A stretch of 43,500 nucleotides of DNA. Source: an uncultured Bacilli bacterium (lineage in GTDB: Bacteria; Bacillota_I; Bacilli_A; RF39; UBA660). Numbering within the stretch: position 1 is the stretch's first letter; the number at the start of each line of letters is the position of its first letter. The notes below the pieces were generated by a model that did no database searches, was not told the DNA's origin, and saw only the letters and a program-made list of their open reading frames with translations. The stretch is taken from positions 1-43,500 of the forward strand of contig CAJUNE010000010.1 in NCBI GenBank assembly GCA_910587745.1, read 5' to 3'. Below, piece by piece: positions 24,904 through 33,587 of this stretch. Position numbers and translations under genes: made by a program.

Positions 24904-26559
24904 ATGAAAAAGGTATTAATTAGTATTAAAAACAATCAAATAATTTTTTCTTATAAAAAAAACAATAGTAATATTAGTAGTGACTTAATTAATACCAATA
25001 TTATCAGTGAAAATGAACTAGTATTTAGTGATATTTATATAAAAGAAAATAGTAAAATATTAACATCTTTTATAAAAGAGTTAAGCATCCAATATAATAT
25101 TAAAGAAGCAGTAATAACTAAAATAGATTTAGCCCCTCTTATAATTAATATATTATCTAGAGCGACTATTATAGAATCTCTATACATTAAAGAAGATGAT
25201 ACAATAACATATGAAATATGTGAGTCTTTAGTAAATATTAAACATATAAAGAAACTAAATTGTTATTCTATTCAAGCTTTTATGATTGAATTATTAGACA
25301 AAAATAATATTATATGTGAATCCCGTTCTGAAATATTATATTTAAGTAACTTTATGGAACAAAACAATTTATTACAATACTCTAATATATATTACAAAAC
25401 AAATATTAGAATAACCTTCCCTTTATCTTTAGAAGATTTAAAAGATTTTGAAGATTTCTGTAAAATAAATAAATATTTAAAAGTAATACATGTTAACAAA
25501 CTAATTAATAAAGAATTAGAAAGATTAATTGAAAGTCTAAATAAATATAACAAAACCAATATCAAAGTAGTTATTCATGAAAATATCAATGATGAAAAGA
25601 CAATCAATTATTTAAAAGAAAAGAATAAAAAATACAAAAAAAACTATAAAATATATTTAACCTTAGAATATAGTAAAGATTATTTAGACAAAAACCTTTT
25701 TAGGCAAACAATAGCAAACACTTTAAAAATATGTGGTTTAATAATATCAAGCTTAGTAGTATTAGTTATAACATACATTGGTGTATCCAACATTGTTGAA
25801 TTTAAAGAAGTACAAGCTATAAAAAATGATTTAAATAAAATAGTTGAAAATACTGATCCTAAAGAAATAATTGACAAAAAAAATGAAGATAATAAACAAG
25901 AAATATTAGATAATAATGAAAATATAGATAATGAAGAAACCCCACCTGAACTTAAATTAATAACTAATGAAGCTCTCGCTGCCCTTCTAGTTAAAAATGA
26001 AGAAGTTGTGGGTGAAATTAAAGTAAACAATACCGAAGTTGATTATCCAGTTGTTCAAACTAAAGATAATGATTATTATCTAACTCATAATATTAATAAA
26101 GAAAAAAATGCTAATGGTTGGATCTATATGGATTACCGAAATAATTCTATGAATCTTGACAAAAACACTATTTTGTATGGTCATAACAAATTATATAGTC
26201 GTGTAATGTTTAGTTCTCTTCATGATACATTAAATAAAAAATGGTATACAAATACTGAAAATCAAATTATAACTTTCAATACTTTATATGAAAATATGAA
26301 ATTCAAAATATTTTCTATATACCGCATTCCTAAAACTAATGATTATTTAAAAGTATTTTTTAAAGACGACAATGACTTTTTAGATTTCATTAATATGATT
26401 ACCAAAAGAAGTATATATGATTTTAATGTACCAATCAATAAAGATGATAAAATTATTACTTTATCTACTTGTTCTGGAAACTATGCCACAAATCGTCTTG
26501 TAATTCATGCTGTATTAATTGAAGATAATAATAATGAAACAGAAAAGCCAAATGATTAA
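24904..26559 (+). CDS. Class B-like sortase with a large extra N-terminal domain
   Basis: The C-terminal 190 residues form a sortase: VGEIKVNNTEVDYPVVQ, NGWIYMDYRN, catalytic His427 in LYGHN, Cys523 in TLSTC and Arg531 in NRLVIHA. GWIYMDYRN-type sequence and the helix before the C-terminal strand resemble class B. Uniquely, about 270 residues precede the single membrane helix (about 275-297); this part has no signal peptide, is Ile/Lys/Asn-rich and should be cytoplasmic. A disordered acidic linker (about 300-350) leads to the catalytic domain. Class B enzymes normally have only a short N-terminal anchor. Divergent from the TPNTG protein gene. Confidence 0.85.
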   Translation: MKKVLISIKNNQIIFSYKKNNSNISSDLINTNIISENELVFSDIYIKENSKILTSFIKELSIQYNIKEAVITKIDLAPLIINILSRATIIESLYIKEDDTITYEICESLVNIKHIKKLNCYSIQAFMIELLDKNNIICESRSEILYLSNFMEQNNLLQYSNIYYKTNIRITFPLSLEDLKDFEDFCKINKYLKVIHVNKLINKELERLIESLNKYNKTNIKVVIHENINDEKTINYLKEKNKKYKKNYKIYLTLEYSKDYLDKNLFRQTIANTLKICGLIISSLVVLVITYIGVSNIVEFKEVQAIKNDLNKIVENTDPKEIIDKKNEDNKQEILDNNENIDNEETPPELKLITNEALAALLVKNEEVVGEIKVNNTEVDYPVVQTKDNDYYLTHNINKEKNANGWIYMDYRNNSMNLDKNTILYGHNKLYSRVMFSSLHDTLNKKWYTNTENQIITFNTLYENMKFKIFSIYRIPKTNDYLKVFFKDDNDFLDFINMITKRSIYDFNVPINKDDKIITLSTCSGNYATNRLVIHAVLIEDNNNETEKPND

Positions 26560-26577
26560 TTATCACTTGGCTTTTTT
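26543..26577. terminator. Terminator of the sortase gene
   Basis: AAAAGCCAA and TTGGCTTTTTT flank a loop that holds the sortase stop codon and an inner TGAT/ATCA pair. A- and T-rich on opposite sides, so it may also serve convergent trmB. Confidence 0.75.
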
Positions 26578-26586
26578 ATTATCTAA

Positions 26587-27210
26587 TTATTTTTCTGCAA
26601 CTAAATAATTTATTTTAACTCCCATTTTCATAAATTTAGTTTCATATTCAGTCGGAACATTTTCTATCTCACTATTTGCTAAATCTAAATTAACATCTTT
26701 TAAGACATAACCATATTCACTAAGACTTACCAAAGAACTTTGAAATAATATTAAATTATCTGTTTTCATCACAATTCTTTTTTTATTTTTAAAAACATCA
26801 TCATATATCTTCAAAAAAACTTCACTAGAAAGTCTTCTACTCGCATGTCTTTTTTTAGGCCATGGATCAGAAAAGTTTAAATAAATAGTTTCTACTTCTT
26901 TAGAAAAAACATCATTTAAATTTAAAGCATCCATATTAATAATGCGAAGATTAGCAAGTTTATCAGGATATTTCTTTATAGCTCTTGCAATAACACCTGA
27001 ATACTTTTCAATACCAATAAAATTAATATTAGGATATTTAAGAGCCATATGATAAATATAATCCCCTTTACCCATTCCTATTTCAATATGTATAGCATTA
27101 TTATTACCAAACTCCACTTGCCATTTACCTTTTAAAGATTCACCATCTTTAATTAAATAATCACAATTTTCTACTAAAATATCTTTATCTTTTAAATTTC
27201 TAAGTCTCAT
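26587..27210 (-). CDS. trmB: tRNA (guanine-46-N7)-methyltransferase
   Basis: Methylates G46 in the variable loop of tRNAs using S-adenosylmethionine. Family hallmarks: IHIEIGMGKGDYIYHMA (SAM-binding loop), NFIGIEKYSGV, and LNFSDPWPKKRHASRRL, the substrate-binding block. Length (207) is normal. The start is ATG at 27210; a TTG two codons upstream is in frame. No strong ribosome site is visible. Confidence 0.96.
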   Translation of the reverse strand: MRLRNLKDKDILVENCDYLIKDGESLKGKWQVEFGNNNAIHIEIGMGKGDYIYHMALKYPNINFIGIEKYSGVIARAIKKYPDKLANLRIINMDALNLNDVFSKEVETIYLNFSDPWPKKRHASRRLSSEVFLKIYDDVFKNKKRIVMKTDNLILFQSSLVSLSEYGYVLKDVNLDLANSEIENVPTEYETKFMKMGVKINYLVAEK

Positions 27211-27221
27211 AGACAAAAATC

Positions 27222-27248
27222 ACTACTTTCAATTAATTTGCATATAAT
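27222..27248 (+). promoter_or_regulatory. Putative mother-cell (sigma-K/E-like) promoter
   Basis: AC (27222-27223), 17-base spacer, CATATAATG (27241-27249), close to the sigma-K pattern AC-N17-CATANNNTA and one base from the sigma-E -10. A sigma-A -10 (TATAAT) overlaps, so the assignment is tentative. Confidence 0.35.
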
Positions 27249-27269
27249 GAATTAGAAAGGAAGCTGTTT

Positions 27270-27608
27270 ATGAAAAAAGATCGAAATACCTTTTTTGCTG
27301 AATCAAGCTTTATGAATCAATCTAATTTTCCCGGACCAAATATGAATATCGCAAATGCCCCATTTATGCAAAGTGCTTATGCCAACCAAGGTTTTTATGC
27401 TGGTCCCATGAATAACAATATACCTAATAATTATAACACACAAATGCCATCCAATACAAATTATAATGATTATTCTGATTTAGAATCCCGTTTAAGCAAA
27501 ATAGAACGAAACATAAATCGTCTTGATGCTAGAGTATCTAAACTAGAAAATACTAATTTTTATCCCACTGAAGAAATAGACACAACTAATAATATATATA
27601 TGGTTTAA
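27270..27608 (+). CDS. Small Asn/Pro/Met-rich protein with C-terminal coiled coil, coat-like
   Basis: 112 residues. The first 70 are rich in Asn, Met, Pro, Tyr and Gly (PGPNMNIAN, AGPMNNNIPNNYN), and residues 72-95 form a short coiled coil (LESRLSKIERNINRLDARVS). This composition is typical of small spore-coat or spore-surface proteins of Bacillota, and the upstream element looks like a mother-cell promoter. No family recognised; a coat role is inference. ATG with AAGGAAG seven bases before. Confidence 0.7.
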   Translation: MKKDRNTFFAESSFMNQSNFPGPNMNIANAPFMQSAYANQGFYAGPMNNNIPNNYNTQMPSNTNYNDYSDLESRLSKIERNINRLDARVSKLENTNFYPTEEIDTTNNIYMV

Positions 27609-27627
27609 AAAATTAAACCATTTTTTT
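27602..27627 (+). terminator. Terminator of the coat-like gene
   Basis: GGTTTAA, loop AAAA, TTAAACC, then ATTTTTTT. It contains the stop codon. Confidence 0.8.
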
Positions 27628-27796
27628 AATTATAAATAATCATTGCTGTAAAACAATAAATTTGTTCCTCACCAAACATTGCGACAGCTGTTTGAAATTT
27701 AATATCAATAAGTTCCCCTTTTAAATTAGCTAAAAAAGCATTAACTGATGTTTCTAAATCTTTTTCATGCGACTCATCTATTATTTTAACTTTCAT
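27626..27796 (-). CDS. Sporulation protein Cse60
   Basis: A 56-residue ORF whose sequence starts MKVKIIDESHEKDLET, continues LANLKGELIDIKFQTAVAM and ends GEEQIYCFTAMIIYN. This matches Cse60, a short protein described in Bacillus as expressed during sporulation under sigma-E; its molecular role is unknown. GGTGAT lies three bases before the ATG. It follows the CinA-type gene by 33 bases on the same strand and is probably cotranscribed with it. Confidence 0.85.
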   Translation of the reverse strand: MKVKIIDESHEKDLETSVNAFLANLKGELIDIKFQTAVAMFGEEQIYCFTAMIIYN

Positions 27797-27829
27797 ATTA
27801 TCACCAATGATATCATAGCATAAAAAAAA

Positions 27830-28288
27830 TTACTTAATTGTCGAATTAAATAATTTTCTAAAATCTTCAATAACTTCTAGTTTATTTTCTTTTCGTGTTT
27901 CTTTTTTTATTTCACAAAAACTAAAATAATATTTATCATATGTTTTATTATAAATACAAATATCAACTCCTTTAGGTTCATTTAAATTACTTGTAAGGCG
28001 TCCCGTAATCCCAACCCCTAAATCACTATTACTAAATTTAGCAATATTATAAGCCATTTCTTTAGCAGTTTCTTTACTATAAACCGAATACTTATCTATT
28101 ATATCTTTATTTACGCCCATTTTAATTTTAAATTCTGTACTATAAGTAACTGCGCTAAATTTTAAAATACCACTAGCATCTTGAACATCAGTTATTAAAC
28201 TTGCAAGTAAACCACCAGTACAAGATTCCATAGTTGCAATAGTAAGTTTATTATCTATTAAATATTTTACTATACTTTCTAAATTCAT
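27830..28288 (-). CDS. CinA C-terminal family amidase (NMN deamidase-like)
   Basis: 152 residues, equal to the stand-alone C-terminal domain of CinA (PncC), which converts nicotinamide mononucleotide to nicotinate mononucleotide in NAD salvage. Signature blocks: TIATMESCTGGLLASLIT with the nucleophile Ser, the SAVTYSTEFKIKMGV region with Tyr and Lys, and LGVGITGR ending in NEPKGVD. The usual AGP after GITG is replaced by a longer Leu/Asn-rich stretch, so activity is not assured. ATG at 28288 with GGTGAT upstream; an in-frame TTG lies four codons before. Confidence 0.85.
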   Translation of the reverse strand: MNLESIVKYLIDNKLTIATMESCTGGLLASLITDVQDASGILKFSAVTYSTEFKIKMGVNKDIIDKYSVYSKETAKEMAYNIAKFSNSDLGVGITGRLTSNLNEPKGVDICIYNKTYDKYYFSFCEIKKETRKENKLEVIEDFRKLFNSTIK

Positions 28289-28317
28289 TATTATCACCAA
28301 TATAATTTTACCACAAT

Positions 28318-28344
28318 CTAAAACAGATGCCTAGACATCTGCTT
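28318..28344 (-). terminator. Terminator of the Gly/Pro/Tyr-rich gene
   Basis: Minus strand CAGATG, loop TCTAGG, CATCTG followed by TTTTAG; a short T run, so only moderate strength. Confidence 0.55.
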
Positions 28345-28350
28345 TAATTT

Positions 28351-28602
28351 TTAATAACCATAAGGCCCTGGTATATAACCTCCATATGAATAGTAAGAAT
28401 AAGGAGCTCCTGGACGATAGTAAGGTGGCCTTGGTCCTGGTCCATATCCTGGCTGCGGTGCTACGTTATATATTGGACGAGGTCTAGTAAGTCCTATTGC
28501 TGCTCCACCTACTAAAGCCCCTGTTAAAAATGGAAAAAGAAATTGTCTATCACCAGTATTATTCATCGGACGATTATAATACATATTTTGATAATTATTC
28601 AT
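28351..28602 (-). CDS. Small Gly/Pro/Tyr-rich coat-like protein
   Basis: 83 residues: an Asn/Tyr-rich start, a hydrophobic Gly/Ala stretch (FPFLTGALVGGAAIGLT, about 23-39) and a tail of Pro, Gly, Tyr and Arg (GYGPGPRPPYYRPG). Such tails occur in spore-coat and other surface-assembled proteins. A sequence fitting the sigma-K -10 consensus (CATAAACTA, minus strand, 28626-28634) lies 24 bases upstream. The ATG at 28602 is preferred, with GAAAGG ahead of it; an upstream ATG overlaps that element. Function unknown. Confidence 0.65.
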   Translation of the reverse strand: MNNYQNMYYNRPMNNTGDRQFLFPFLTGALVGGAAIGLTRPRPIYNVAPQPGYGPGPRPPYYRPGAPYSYYSYGGYIPGPYGY

Positions 28603-28642
28603 GAATAAATCAAACCTTTCTACCATAGTTTATGTGAAAAAT

Positions 28643-28667
28643 AAAAAAGAGCTTAAGACTTAAGCCC
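28643..28667 (-). terminator. Terminator of the second structured RNA
   Basis: Minus strand GGGCTTA, loop AGTCT, TAAGCTC then TTTTTTATTTTT. No coding region on this strand ends here. Confidence 0.8.
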
Positions 28668-28890
28668 AAATACATACATCACTTATTTTTGAACTATCAA
28701 ATAACATGTATAACGTGTAAATTTATAATCCTAAACTTTCATAGTAACAAAGTTCCAGATAGTTAACACCTTACTGACATCAGTAAAGTGTTCTAAGTGT
28801 AATCTTATAATATCTTACCTTTCTTACAGCATCTTTAGCTAATTTTATCATTTTGTCGACACTGACAAAATGATAATAATTCTATCTTTC
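28643..28890 (-). ncRNA. Unassigned structured RNA between tyrS and a coat-like gene
   Basis: This 346-base gene-free stretch holds, on the minus strand, a perfect 13-bp hairpin (28845-28876, loop of six), a second stem AACACTTTACTGA/TCAGTAAGGTGTT (28765-28792) with one pair that is G-U on the minus strand but C-A on the plus, and a 7-bp domain closed by AACTATC/GATAGTT (28692-28698 with 28758-28764) around further small hairpins. A -10 TATAAT (28894-28899) lies just before and an intrinsic terminator ends it. So it looks like an independent RNA of about 245 nt, or the leader of the coat-like gene. No known family recognised. Confidence 0.55.
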
Positions 28891-28906
28891 TAAATTATAA
28901 AAGAGT

Positions 28907-28934
28907 AAAAAAAAGAACTATCAAATAATAGCTC
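28907..28934 (-). terminator. Terminator of tyrS
   Basis: Minus strand GAGCTAT, loop TATTTG, ATAGTTC with one G-U pair, followed by eight T. Confidence 0.85.
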
Positions 28935-28948
28935 TTTCTCTACTCGTA

Positions 28949-30175
28949 TTAAGAAACCATACCTAAGTAATAATTCTTTTTACCTTTTTTAATAATAATT
29001 AATTTATTATCAATAGTATCATTTTCACTAACAACATAATCTAAATCGTTTATTTTTTTATTATTAAAAGATATTGCACCTGCACTTACAAATTCTCTAG
29101 CTTCTCTTTTACTAGAGCAAATTCCATATTCCACAACAAAATCCAAAATATTTTTATCAAGTAGAATATCAATAGAAGGAACACCATTTAAAGAAGAAAT
29201 TATATCATCACTAGAAAGCTCAGTAACTTTTTCACTAAATAAAGATTCACTTATTTTTAAAGCGTGCTCATATTCCTCATGTCCATGTAAGAAAGTAATA
29301 ACTTCTTCAGCTAGTTTTTTATGAGCTATTCTTTTTTCAGGCGCTTCCAAATGCAATTTTTCTAATTCTTCAATTTCTTCACGACTAAGGAAAGTTAACT
29401 TTTTCAAATAATCAATAACCATATCATCTTCAGTATTAATAAAGAATTGATACATTTCATAAGCACTAGTTTTATTTATATCAAGCCAAATAGCATTACC
29501 TTCTGTTTTCCCAAATTTAGTTCCATCTTTTTTAGTGATTAAAGGCATAGTCATACCATAAGCTTCTTTACCAGTTTTCTTTCTTATTAAATCAATACCT
29601 GCGGTAATATTTCCCCATTGATCTTGACCTGCTACTTGCATAACACAATTCTTATTTTGATATAACCATAAAAAATCTAAAGCTTGCATAATCATATATG
29701 AGAATTCTGTATAAGTAATACCCGCATCAAGTCTTCTTCTAATAATATCTTTATCAAGCATATAATTAATAGGAAAATATTTACCATAATCTCTTAAATA
29801 ATCAATAAAATTAACATCTTTACTCCAGTCATAATTATTAACTATTTCAAAACCAAATATCTTTTTTACTTGGCGAGTTAAGCTATCTACATTAGCTTGT
29901 ACAGCTTCTTTAGTAATCATTGCTCGCTCAGCAGTAGGTTTAGGATCTCCTATTTGCCCTGTTGCGCCTCCAATCAATAAGATTGGATTATGCCCTGCTT
30001 TTTTTAATCTACTAGCAATAAGAAATGAAGAAAAATGTCCAATATGAAGTGAATCTCCAGTTGGATCTGTTCCAATATAAAAAGTTACTCCTCCATTATT
30101 TAATAATTCTTCAACTTTCGGACTAGAAACATCCTTAACAAGTCCTCTCCATTTTAAATCTTCAAAAAAAGTCAT
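28949..30175 (-). CDS. tyrS: Tyrosyl-tRNA synthetase
   Basis: Class I synthetase charging tRNA-Tyr. HIGH motif at 44-47 within PTGDSLHIGHFSS, the Tyr-specificity block YMIMQALDFLWLYQ and QVAGQDQWGNITAGID, the KMSKS equivalent KFGKT near 230, and a C-terminal S4-like RNA-binding domain (about 340-400). 408 residues is normal. Two bases after the aminopeptidase gene, hence in a T-box-led operon. ATG with AAGGAGAG. Confidence 0.97.
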   Translation of the reverse strand: MTFFEDLKWRGLVKDVSSPKVEELLNNGGVTFYIGTDPTGDSLHIGHFSSFLIASRLKKAGHNPILLIGGATGQIGDPKPTAERAMITKEAVQANVDSLTRQVKKIFGFEIVNNYDWSKDVNFIDYLRDYGKYFPINYMLDKDIIRRRLDAGITYTEFSYMIMQALDFLWLYQNKNCVMQVAGQDQWGNITAGIDLIRKKTGKEAYGMTMPLITKKDGTKFGKTEGNAIWLDINKTSAYEMYQFFINTEDDMVIDYLKKLTFLSREEIEELEKLHLEAPEKRIAHKKLAEEVITFLHGHEEYEHALKISESLFSEKVTELSSDDIISSLNGVPSIDILLDKNILDFVVEYGICSSKREAREFVSAGAISFNNKKINDLDYVVSENDTIDNKLIIIKKGKKNYYLGMVS

Positions 30176-30177
30176 TA

Positions 30178-31371
30178 TTATCTCTCCTTAAAATTTCCGT
30201 TTTCCATTATAACCTTTTTATCCCCATTTTGCAAGTAGGCAGTTATTTTTAAATCACTTGTTCCAATAAAGAAATCAACATGAGTATGTGAATAATTAAG
30301 TCCCATTTTTAATAACTCATCATTATTTTTTTCTAAGCCACCTTTAATACATTCTGCAAAACTAGCCCCTAGAGCTAAATGACAAGAAGCATTTTCATCA
30401 TACAAAGTATTTTTAAATACTACTCCTGATTTAGATATTGGCGAATCAAAATCTACTAAAGCAACTTCACCAAGAAAACTTGCACCTTCATCAGTATCCA
30501 TTATTCCCTTTAAAACTTCTTTACCACATAAAGCATCATAATCTATTACTTTACCATCTCTAAATTCTAACCAAAAATTATTTATTACTTTATTATTATG
30601 AATAAGAACTTTAGAAGAATATACTTTACCGTTCACTCGAAGTCTATCAGGAGAAGTAAACACTTCTTCAGTTGGCATATTAACAATATTTTGGCCATCA
30701 GCACTTTGAAATAAATAACCTTTAGGTAACCCTATCTTTATATTAGTGCCTATTCTATTTTCATAAACTAAATAATCAATATCTAAATCATTTAAGTATT
30801 TAGCGCGTATCGCTAATTTTTCCATTTTATTATCCCAAGTAGCAACAGGATTATCTTCATTTATCAAACAAATATCAAATATTAAATTCCATAAATCATC
30901 AAGGCTCATACCTAAATTATCAGCCCAAATTTTATTAGGTACACAAGAAATATTCCATTTAATCAGGCCTTTATGTTGATAATGCTTATATTCTTCAATT
31001 GATTTCATTTGATAAGTGCTAACTTTACTAAGAAGCTTAGAATCTACATCTTTATAATAATCTGGTAAAGTTGATGATAAAGATAAAAATGCATAACCTT
31101 CTTTTGCCATTCTATTAAATTTAGTTCTATCCATAATTGGATTAGAAATAATTTCTTCATAAGTATTATTTAAATATAATTCTCTTTGTTTTTCTGGATT
31201 ATTTATTAAATATTCAATATCTGTAATCCCAAGTTTTTTAGCTTCTTCACTAATTATATCAATAAAATCATTTATTAAATCATAACCAATAATAAATAAT
31301 TTATCTCCTTGTTTTAGTCTTAAACAACCTTCAATTAAAAATTTAGCATATTTTCTCTTTTTATTTTCCAT
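30178..31371 (-). CDS. M29 family aminopeptidase (AmpS/PepS type)
   Basis: Metal-dependent aminopeptidase removing N-terminal residues from peptides in the cytoplasm. M29 blocks: NMPTEEVFTSPDRLRVNG with the first ligand Glu, LGEVALVDF with the second Glu, the His of CHLALGASF, and YSHTHVDFFIGTSDL with the His/Asp ligands. 397 residues, near the usual 410. First gene after the T-box leader, followed by tyrS, so peptide breakdown is coupled to tRNA charging in this operon. ATG at 31371. Confidence 0.92.
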   Translation of the reverse strand: MENKKRKYAKFLIEGCLRLKQGDKLFIIGYDLINDFIDIISEEAKKLGITDIEYLINNPEKQRELYLNNTYEEIISNPIMDRTKFNRMAKEGYAFLSLSSTLPDYYKDVDSKLLSKVSTYQMKSIEEYKHYQHKGLIKWNISCVPNKIWADNLGMSLDDLWNLIFDICLINEDNPVATWDNKMEKLAIRAKYLNDLDIDYLVYENRIGTNIKIGLPKGYLFQSADGQNIVNMPTEEVFTSPDRLRVNGKVYSSKVLIHNNKVINNFWLEFRDGKVIDYDALCGKEVLKGIMDTDEGASFLGEVALVDFDSPISKSGVVFKNTLYDENASCHLALGASFAECIKGGLEKNNDELLKMGLNYSHTHVDFFIGTSDLKITAYLQNGDKKVIMENGNFKER

Positions 31372-31400
31372 TTTTCATTCTCTCTTTCTAACAATAAAAA

Positions 31401-31524
31401 GCTCACAAACTAAGGACGAGTATAACCCGCGGTACCACCTTAATTTATGAACTTAATTCATACACTCATAACTTATAACGTAAGTTAAACGTTTAACTCC
31501 AGAGTTGTAAATTCTTTCTTAGTT
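31401..31524 (-). promoter_or_regulatory. T-box leader upstream of the aminopeptidase-tyrS operon
   Basis: On the minus strand AAGGTGGTACCGCGGG (about 31427-31442) is the conserved T-box antiterminator core that binds the uncharged tRNA 3' end, pairing on to CGTCCTT. Upstream, a perfect TATGAA/TTCATA hairpin (31446-31462) and one or two further small hairpins sit in only about 80 bases before the preceding gene stop. A canonical Stem I with specifier loop is not recognisable. The downstream terminator half is weak. With tyrS in the operon the ligand is probably tRNA-Tyr (inference). Confidence 0.85.
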
Positions 31525-31527
31525 AAA

Positions 31528-33558
31528 TTATCTATAAAATGTATTTACTATATTATAATCATCTTTATACTTATAAGAGTTAGATGCTTTATCATCAAAA
31601 CAATTATAATTATTAGTATATTCTACATCAAAATAGAATGGTACAAAGTAAATATAATCTTTTAAGTTAGGTGCATAATATTTAGTTAAATTATTATAAT
31701 TTCTAATACTTACTGACGCATCAGTATACCAAACACCATTTCTTTGATATGGATTAGATAAATATTTATTAAAGTTAGTAGATTTTAAAGAATATATTTT
31801 AAGCATTGAACCTGAAGTAAAAGGAACATTATATTTTCCAGTACCTCCAACCATTGATATACCTCTACCATTAATTAAATTAGAATAAGATTGATTATAT
31901 AAAGAAGTAGAATTTAAATAACCAATATTAGTAATTTTTAAATCTCCAGTTCTAATATTATCAAATTTAATAGTCCAATTATAATTCCAAGTTGATTGAT
32001 TACCATTTACATAACTAGTAGAAAAATATCTTTCACGATTTATTTTACAATAAGTATAATATTTTTCTTCTTCTTTTTCCCATTTAGCAACTAATGTATA
32101 ATCACGATAAATTCTTTTGTTAAAGTCAAACCTACTACCATTATAATACCAACCTATAAATCTATAACCAACTCGCCAAGGATCTGATGGTTCATAAACT
32201 CTATCACCTTCATAAACATCTTGATAGTTAACACTAGTTCCACCATTCGAATCAAACCTAACTCTATAGATATCTTTACAACTTCCATCATCTTCCCATT
32301 TAGCATATAAAGTCATATTTTTATAAACACCATTATTAAAATTATAAAGATTAGTTAAACTCGAATTAGTATACCAACCAACAAATCTAGAACAAGCTTT
32401 AGTTGGATTATTAGGTCTATAGGCTGTATCTCCTTCTAAAATGTTCTTTTGTGCACTAACACTAGTTCCACCATTTGAATTAAAGCTTACAGTATATTTA
32501 TTCTTACAACTACCATTATCTACCCATTTAGCATATAAAGTAATATCGTTATATACTTTACTATTAAAATTATATTGATATCTAAAATTACTATCAGTAT
32601 ACCATCCATCAAAATTATAACATGATTTAGTTGGATTACTTGGTTTATAAGCAGTACCACCTTCTAAAACATTTTGACAAGATATTTTAGTACCACCATT
32701 AGTAACAAAACATACATCATATTCATTTTGATTATTTTGTTTTTCTTTCCACTTAGCAATTAAAGTTATTTTTCTTGTAACTGGTGTATTAAAATCATAT
32801 TTTTCACCATCTAAATACCAACCTAAAAATTCATAACCAACTCTAGTAGAAGCGACATATGTAGCAGTATTTCCACTCTTTACAGTTTGAGTTCCAACTT
32901 CACTACCACCATTACTTTTAAAAGATACTGTATAATAAACATTACTTACACAATTCCCACAATTACTGCCCGTACAACTACCACAATTATTAACATAATT
33001 AATATTATAATTATATGTTATATTTGTAGTATTACTAGGTCTAGAAATATTGATATCACTAGGCTTATTTATATTATTATTACTATCTTGATTATTATTA
33101 ACATTATTCCCTATATTATTTATATTACTATTACTTTGATTACAATCAGGACATTCTTTATCCATAATTGTTGTAACTATATAATCAGAATTATCTTTAC
33201 AACTAAGAAAAACTTTCATACTATATTCATTATATAAAGATTTAGTAACTTTTATATAACTTTCTTCTTTATTACAAACATTACCAGATTCATCTTTAAA
33301 ATCTAATAATAAATTACTACTAACCATTTCATCTAAAGTTATTTTATTAGACTCACCTATTTTATCAGGTAGATTATTTCCTCTAAAATATTCAAACCCA
33401 GCTTCTTTCATTAAATTAATATTATTAATATAAGTATTAGTAGTTTTAGACTTTGTTTCATTCTTAGGATATACCATAAAAATTATAGCAATAACAAGTA
33501 CTATTAAAACTAATATTCCAACTACTTTACCCCAACTAATTTCATATTCTTTTTCCAT
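31528..33558 (-). CDS. Membrane-anchored surface protein with InlB B-repeats
   Basis: 676 residues. A cytoplasmic start of about eight residues, one membrane helix (about 12-29), a Lys/Asn region, an Asn-rich linker and a Cys pair region (NNCGSCTGSNCGNC). Then four tandem Listeria-Bacteroides/InlB B-type repeats, each of the form V-x-F-x-S-N-G-G with GWY and ending T-L-x-A-K-W. A C-terminal domain of about 180 residues (WNYNWTIKFDNIRTGDLKI onward) has no recognised family. Extracellular, anchored by its N terminus, probably adhesive. GGAAGTAAGGGTGG precedes the ATG. Own promoter at 33588-33616. Confidence 0.88.
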   Translation of the reverse strand: MEKEYEISWGKVVGILVLIVLVIAIIFMVYPKNETKSKTTNTYINNINLMKEAGFEYFRGNNLPDKIGESNKITLDEMVSSNLLLDFKDESGNVCNKEESYIKVTKSLYNEYSMKVFLSCKDNSDYIVTTIMDKECPDCNQSNSNINNIGNNVNNNQDSNNNINKPSDINISRPSNTTNITYNYNINYVNNCGSCTGSNCGNCVSNVYYTVSFKSNGGSEVGTQTVKSGNTATYVASTRVGYEFLGWYLDGEKYDFNTPVTRKITLIAKWKEKQNNQNEYDVCFVTNGGTKISCQNVLEGGTAYKPSNPTKSCYNFDGWYTDSNFRYQYNFNSKVYNDITLYAKWVDNGSCKNKYTVSFNSNGGTSVSAQKNILEGDTAYRPNNPTKACSRFVGWYTNSSLTNLYNFNNGVYKNMTLYAKWEDDGSCKDIYRVRFDSNGGTSVNYQDVYEGDRVYEPSDPWRVGYRFIGWYYNGSRFDFNKRIYRDYTLVAKWEKEEEKYYTYCKINRERYFSTSYVNGNQSTWNYNWTIKFDNIRTGDLKITNIGYLNSTSLYNQSYSNLINGRGISMVGGTGKYNVPFTSGSMLKIYSLKSTNFNKYLSNPYQRNGVWYTDASVSIRNYNNLTKYYAPNLKDYIYFVPFYFDVEYTNNYNCFDDKASNSYKYKDDYNIVNTFYR

Positions 33559-33587
33559 TCTACCACCCTTACTTCCTATATATGTTT

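Noticed and set aside
32000..33000. Repeats in the InlB-type gene as a CRISPR or mobile repeat
   Set aside because: The repeated pattern is protein-level (four GWY/AKW modules) with diverged DNA, not uniform repeats with spacers.
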